Under the pieces are notes generated by a model. That model ran no database searches, was not told where the DNA came from, and worked only from the letters and a program-made list of their open reading frames with translations. Shown piece by piece: positions 41,629 through 43,783 of a DNA stretch of 43,783 nucleotides (its first letter is position 1; each line of letters opens with the position of its first letter). The translations under genes and the position numbers were made by a program. This DNA comes from CAZMFZ01 sp046152935 (GTDB lineage: Bacteria > Bacteroidota > Bacteroidia > Cytophagales > UBA9547): the NCBI GenBank assembly GCA_046152935.1, contig JBJXGB010000203.1, positions 1 to 43,783 on the forward strand. Reading direction: 5' to 3'.

Positions 41629-41803
41629 TATTTGATTGCGAATCACAGATTTATTTTGAATGTACCAATTGCAAAGATTTTCATTTTGCGTACCATCAAC
41701 AGCAATCCTAATTTGATAGAAGTTTCTATTCCACACTTGAATCTAGCATTTCAGTTGATTCAAGGGATTTAGCGGATTATTTAATCAAAAAATTGAGAAA
41801 ATA

Positions 41804-41840
41804 TTTTGGCAATAAAATAAGTATTTAGATATTTGTCTAA
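41804..41840 (+). promoter_or_regulatory. Promoter and operator of the sdpR-sdpI operon
   Basis: TTTG at 41804-41807, 20-nt spacing, and GATATTTG at 41828-41835 form a promoter close to TTTG/TAnnTTTG. The inverted repeat TTAGA-TATTTG-TCTAA (41825-41840) covers the -7 element. A repressor of the ArsR type encoded 10 nt downstream could bind here. Confidence 0.45.
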
Positions 41841-41850
41841 TTATACAATT

Positions 41851-42117
41851 ATGAATTCACTATTCAAGGCACTTAATGATTCGACAAGAAGAGGTATTTT
41901 GGAAAAACTGAGAGAAAAAGACATGACAGCTGGTGAAATTGCAGACCAATTTCTGATTACCAAACCTAGCATCTCACATCATTTAGATCTTTTAAAGCAA
42001 GCCGATCTTGTAAAGAGCATTAAAAAGGGTCAATTCATATTTTATTCGATCAACTTGAGTGTGGTTGACGAAATTTTAGATTGGTTGCTTACAATTAAAA
42101 ATCCACAAAAACCATGA
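41851..42117 (+). CDS. sdpR: ArsR-family autorepressor, SdpR-like
   Basis: An 88-residue winged-helix repressor: MNSLFKALNDSTRRGILEKLREKDMTAGEIADQFLITKPSISHHLDLLKQADLVKSIKKGQFIFYSINLSVVDEI. It lacks the Cys metal-binding motif of ArsR, and its closest description is the SdpR/YvbA group. The frame opens at TTG 41833, but ATG 41851 gives the usual start. It overlaps the SdpI gene by 4 nt (ATGA), showing translational coupling. Confidence 0.88.
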   Translation: MNSLFKALNDSTRRGILEKLREKDMTAGEIADQFLITKPSISHHLDLLKQADLVKSIKKGQFIFYSINLSVVDEILDWLLTIKNPQKP

Positions 42118-42800
42118 TGCAAACATCAAGAACAAACTGGAAAGAAGAATTATTTATTATTAGCATAGCTACTGCCCCCTTTATTTATTTAGCAATTGTA
42201 TGGGAGCAACTGCCCGCTAATATGCCGGTTCACTTTAATTGGAAAGGTGAAGTCGATGATTTTACCGCTAAAAGCAATATTTTACTTATATTATTTTCAA
42301 TAATTTCTATTACAAATTTGCTTCTAAAATTTGCCAACAAAATCGATCCTAAACTATCCAACACAGAAATTGGGGCGTCATTTTTCAAAATTAGAATAAT
42401 TGTTGCCATGTTTACTTCCGCTCTAGCTGCCGATGTGATTTCAGCATCGTTTTTGGACGAATATCAAAATGGGAATCTGCTTATATTCATATCTGGTTTG
42501 TTTTTCACACTATTTGGCAATTATTTGCCCAAAATTAGTGCAAACTACTTTATAGGCATCAGAACTCCTTGGACTTTGGAGAACGCAACTGTTTGGAAAA
42601 AAACGCATATCCTAGGTGGGAAACTGCTTTTTGTCGGTGGTATTGCCATTATGGCGATGGTTTGGTTTATACCTAGTGCTTACAAGCCATTTCTTTTATT
42701 GGGAATAATTGTACCTGTCGCAATGGTGACGATGGCATATTCTTATTATATCTATAAAAAGGAAGAGCAAAAAATGAATTTACAGGAATTTGAAAAGTGA
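42114..42800 (+). CDS. sdpI: SdpI-family immunity-like membrane protein (DUF1648 + SdpI)
   Basis: A 228-residue protein with about six helices. DUF1648 is at the start (LPANMPVHFNWKGEVDDF) and the SdpI domain lies in the middle (NYFIGIRTPWTLENATVWKKTHILGGKLLFVGG). In Bacillus subtilis SdpI confers immunity to the SdpC killing peptide and recruits SdpR to the membrane. The conserved pair sdpR-sdpI is present here, but no SdpC toxin or SdpA/SdpB genes lie around it, so it may act as a resistance or sensing module. ATG start, overlapping sdpR. Confidence 0.87.
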   Translation: MMQTSRTNWKEELFIISIATAPFIYLAIVWEQLPANMPVHFNWKGEVDDFTAKSNILLILFSIISITNLLLKFANKIDPKLSNTEIGASFFKIRIIVAMFTSALAADVISASFLDEYQNGNLLIFISGLFFTLFGNYLPKISANYFIGIRTPWTLENATVWKKTHILGGKLLFVGGIAIMAMVWFIPSAYKPFLLLGIIVPVAMVTMAYSYYIYKKEEQKMNLQEFEK

Positions 42801-42832
42801 TTTTTAAATCTCAAGTTTTGATTTTGTTCAAG

Positions 42833-42861
42833 GCTGTCAAGGATTTAAAGTTCTTGACAGC
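42833..42861. terminator. Weak hairpin between sdpI and ilvD
   Basis: GCTGTCAAG/CTTGACAGC (42833-42841 with 42853-42861), 9-bp perfect stem, 11-nt loop, in the gap between convergent genes. There is no T-run on either side, so termination is not certain. Confidence 0.4.
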
Positions 42862-42944
42862 TAAAATTCAATATTGCAAATGTTAGAAGCCTATTTATGA
42901 TCAATCTCACTACGTAATTCTATAGTCAACAATTACCTATAATT

Positions 42945-43783
42945 CTACCAATCTGTAACACAACCTTCACTTGCATTTTGCACATTTTTGATGTATTTCC
43001 ATAACACGCCCGATTTCACTCTATAATCTGGCTTTTTCCAGCTGGCTTTTCTGGTCGCCATTTCATCGGCCGAAATCATCACATTTAAACTGTTGTTTAC
43101 AGCATCTATTACCACAGTGTCTCCATCGTGAACCAAGGCCAATTCGCCACCTTCCATCGCTTCGGGCGTAATGTGCCCCACTACAAAACCATGTGTACCA
43201 CCTGAAAAACGGCCATCGGTAATCAAAGCAACTTTATCACCCAAGCCTTTGCCCATAATTGCAGACGTTGGCTTCAACATTTCGGGCATTCCTGGTCCGC
43301 CTTTTGGCCCCACGTATCTTATTACCACCACATGCCCGGTTTGTACTTTGCCATCGTCTATCCCAGCATTCAATTCTGCTTCCGAATCGAAACAGATTGC
43401 TTTTCCTTCAAATTTTTCGCCTTCTTTGCCCGTAATCTTAGCTACAGAGCCTAGCTTGGCAATATTGCCGAATAAAATCTGGATGTGTCCTTGGGCTTTA
43501 ATGGGGTTATGTAACGGTCTCAATAAATCTTGGCCTGCTGTTAATTCTGGCAAAGAAGCCAAGTTTTCAGCAATTGTTTTTCCAGTTACCGTGAGGCAAT
43601 TGCCATTCAACATGCCATTTTTTAACATAAATTTCATCACAGCAGGTATTCCACCAATTTTATACAAATCTTCCATCAAATATTTGCCGCTTGGTTTCAT
43701 ATCTGCCAAAAGCGGTGTTTCGTCTGTTACCTTTTGGAAATCGGCCAACGTAAGTTCGATGCCAACCGTGCGCGCAATAGCCA
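42945..43783 (-). CDS. ilvD: Dihydroxy-acid dehydratase, C-terminal half (cut by window edge)
   Basis: Branched-chain amino-acid enzyme that dehydrates 2,3-dihydroxy acids to 2-keto acids, with an Fe-S cluster. The visible C-terminal 278 or so residues show LADMKPSGKYLMEDLYKIGGIPAVMKFMLKNG, GNCLTVTGKTIAENL, GKAICFDSEAELNAGI, GHVVVIRYVGPKGGPGMPEML, ALITDGRFSGGTHGFVVGHITPEAMEGGE and WKKPDYRVKSGVLWKYIKNV. The frame is open to the right edge, and the N-terminal half with most cluster cysteines is outside. The TTG at 43748 is internal, not the start. Confidence 0.96.
   Translation of the reverse strand, partial: AIARTVGIELTLADFQKVTDETPLLADMKPSGKYLMEDLYKIGGIPAVMKFMLKNGMLNGNCLTVTGKTIAENLASLPELTAGQDLLRPLHNPIKAQGHIQILFGNIAKLGSVAKITGKEGEKFEGKAICFDSEAELNAGIDDGKVQTGHVVVIRYVGPKGGPGMPEMLKPTSAIMGKGLGDKVALITDGRFSGGTHGFVVGHITPEAMEGGELALVHDGDTVVIDAVNNSLNVMISADEMATRKASWKKPDYRVKSGVLWKYIKNVQNASEGCVTDW

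Overview
The window is chromosomal DNA from a member of the Bacteroidota, probably from the Cytophagales/Sphingobacteriales/Chitinophagales side of the phylum. The evidence is an AT-rich genome, almost no Shine-Dalgarno sequences, several promoters fitting the Bacteroidota -33 TTTG / -7 TAnnTTTG pattern, frequent TTG/GTG starts, signal peptides ending in AQ or CQ, a PorE-like OmpA protein and a DUF4293 protein. It is mostly an ordinary core-genome region. I see no insertion sequence, prophage, CRISPR array or replication origin.

Left part (1-13350): the 5' part of aroA, a TIGR00266/AIM24 protein, then a minus-strand group made of a Crp/Fnr-type regulator, a seven-helix membrane protein, a YCII protein and an SRPBCC protein. 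The membrane gene and the YCII gene each carry an FNR-like palindrome at nearly the same distance upstream. Next come an Nmad3-like protein, a decayed small membrane protein, thyA, a TMTC-like TPR glycosyltransferase, a PorE-like OmpA protein, the nicotinamide riboside pair pnuC/nadR-like, and tRNA-Asp beside a degenerate tandem copy of itself.

Middle (13350-29300): glgB of the eukaryotic-like type, a YjbQ protein, and a long plus-strand run (histone-deacetylase-like protein, O-methyltransferase, M16 peptidase, ispF, rfbC, CpsB-type phosphatase). These are followed by a minus-strand S41 protease and a LysM lytic transglycosylase. A compact Type II restriction-modification cassette with convergent, overlapping genes and an HTH-fused cytosine methyltransferase sits next to an ECF sigma factor and a family 2 glycosyltransferase.

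Right part (29300-43783): a VWA protein, a small membrane protein, rpsT, rpiB, two tiny unknown ORFs, an ABC-F protein with a degenerate second P-loop, a PAP2 phosphatase, an aminotransferase and pheA (Phe synthesis, separated by REP-like hairpins), an AAA_14/DUF4143 ATPase behind three 33-bp direct repeats, an M1 aminopeptidase, yidD, an sdpR-sdpI pair, and the C-terminal half of ilvD.

The most interesting signals are regulatory. They are the palindrome pair with the Crp-like regulator, the inverted repeat over the start codon of the HTH-methyltransferase fusion, the 33-bp repeats before the AAA_14 gene, and the tRNA-Asp tandem duplication. I did not find a clearly new multi-gene system. All functional calls come from reading motifs by eye, without database searches.
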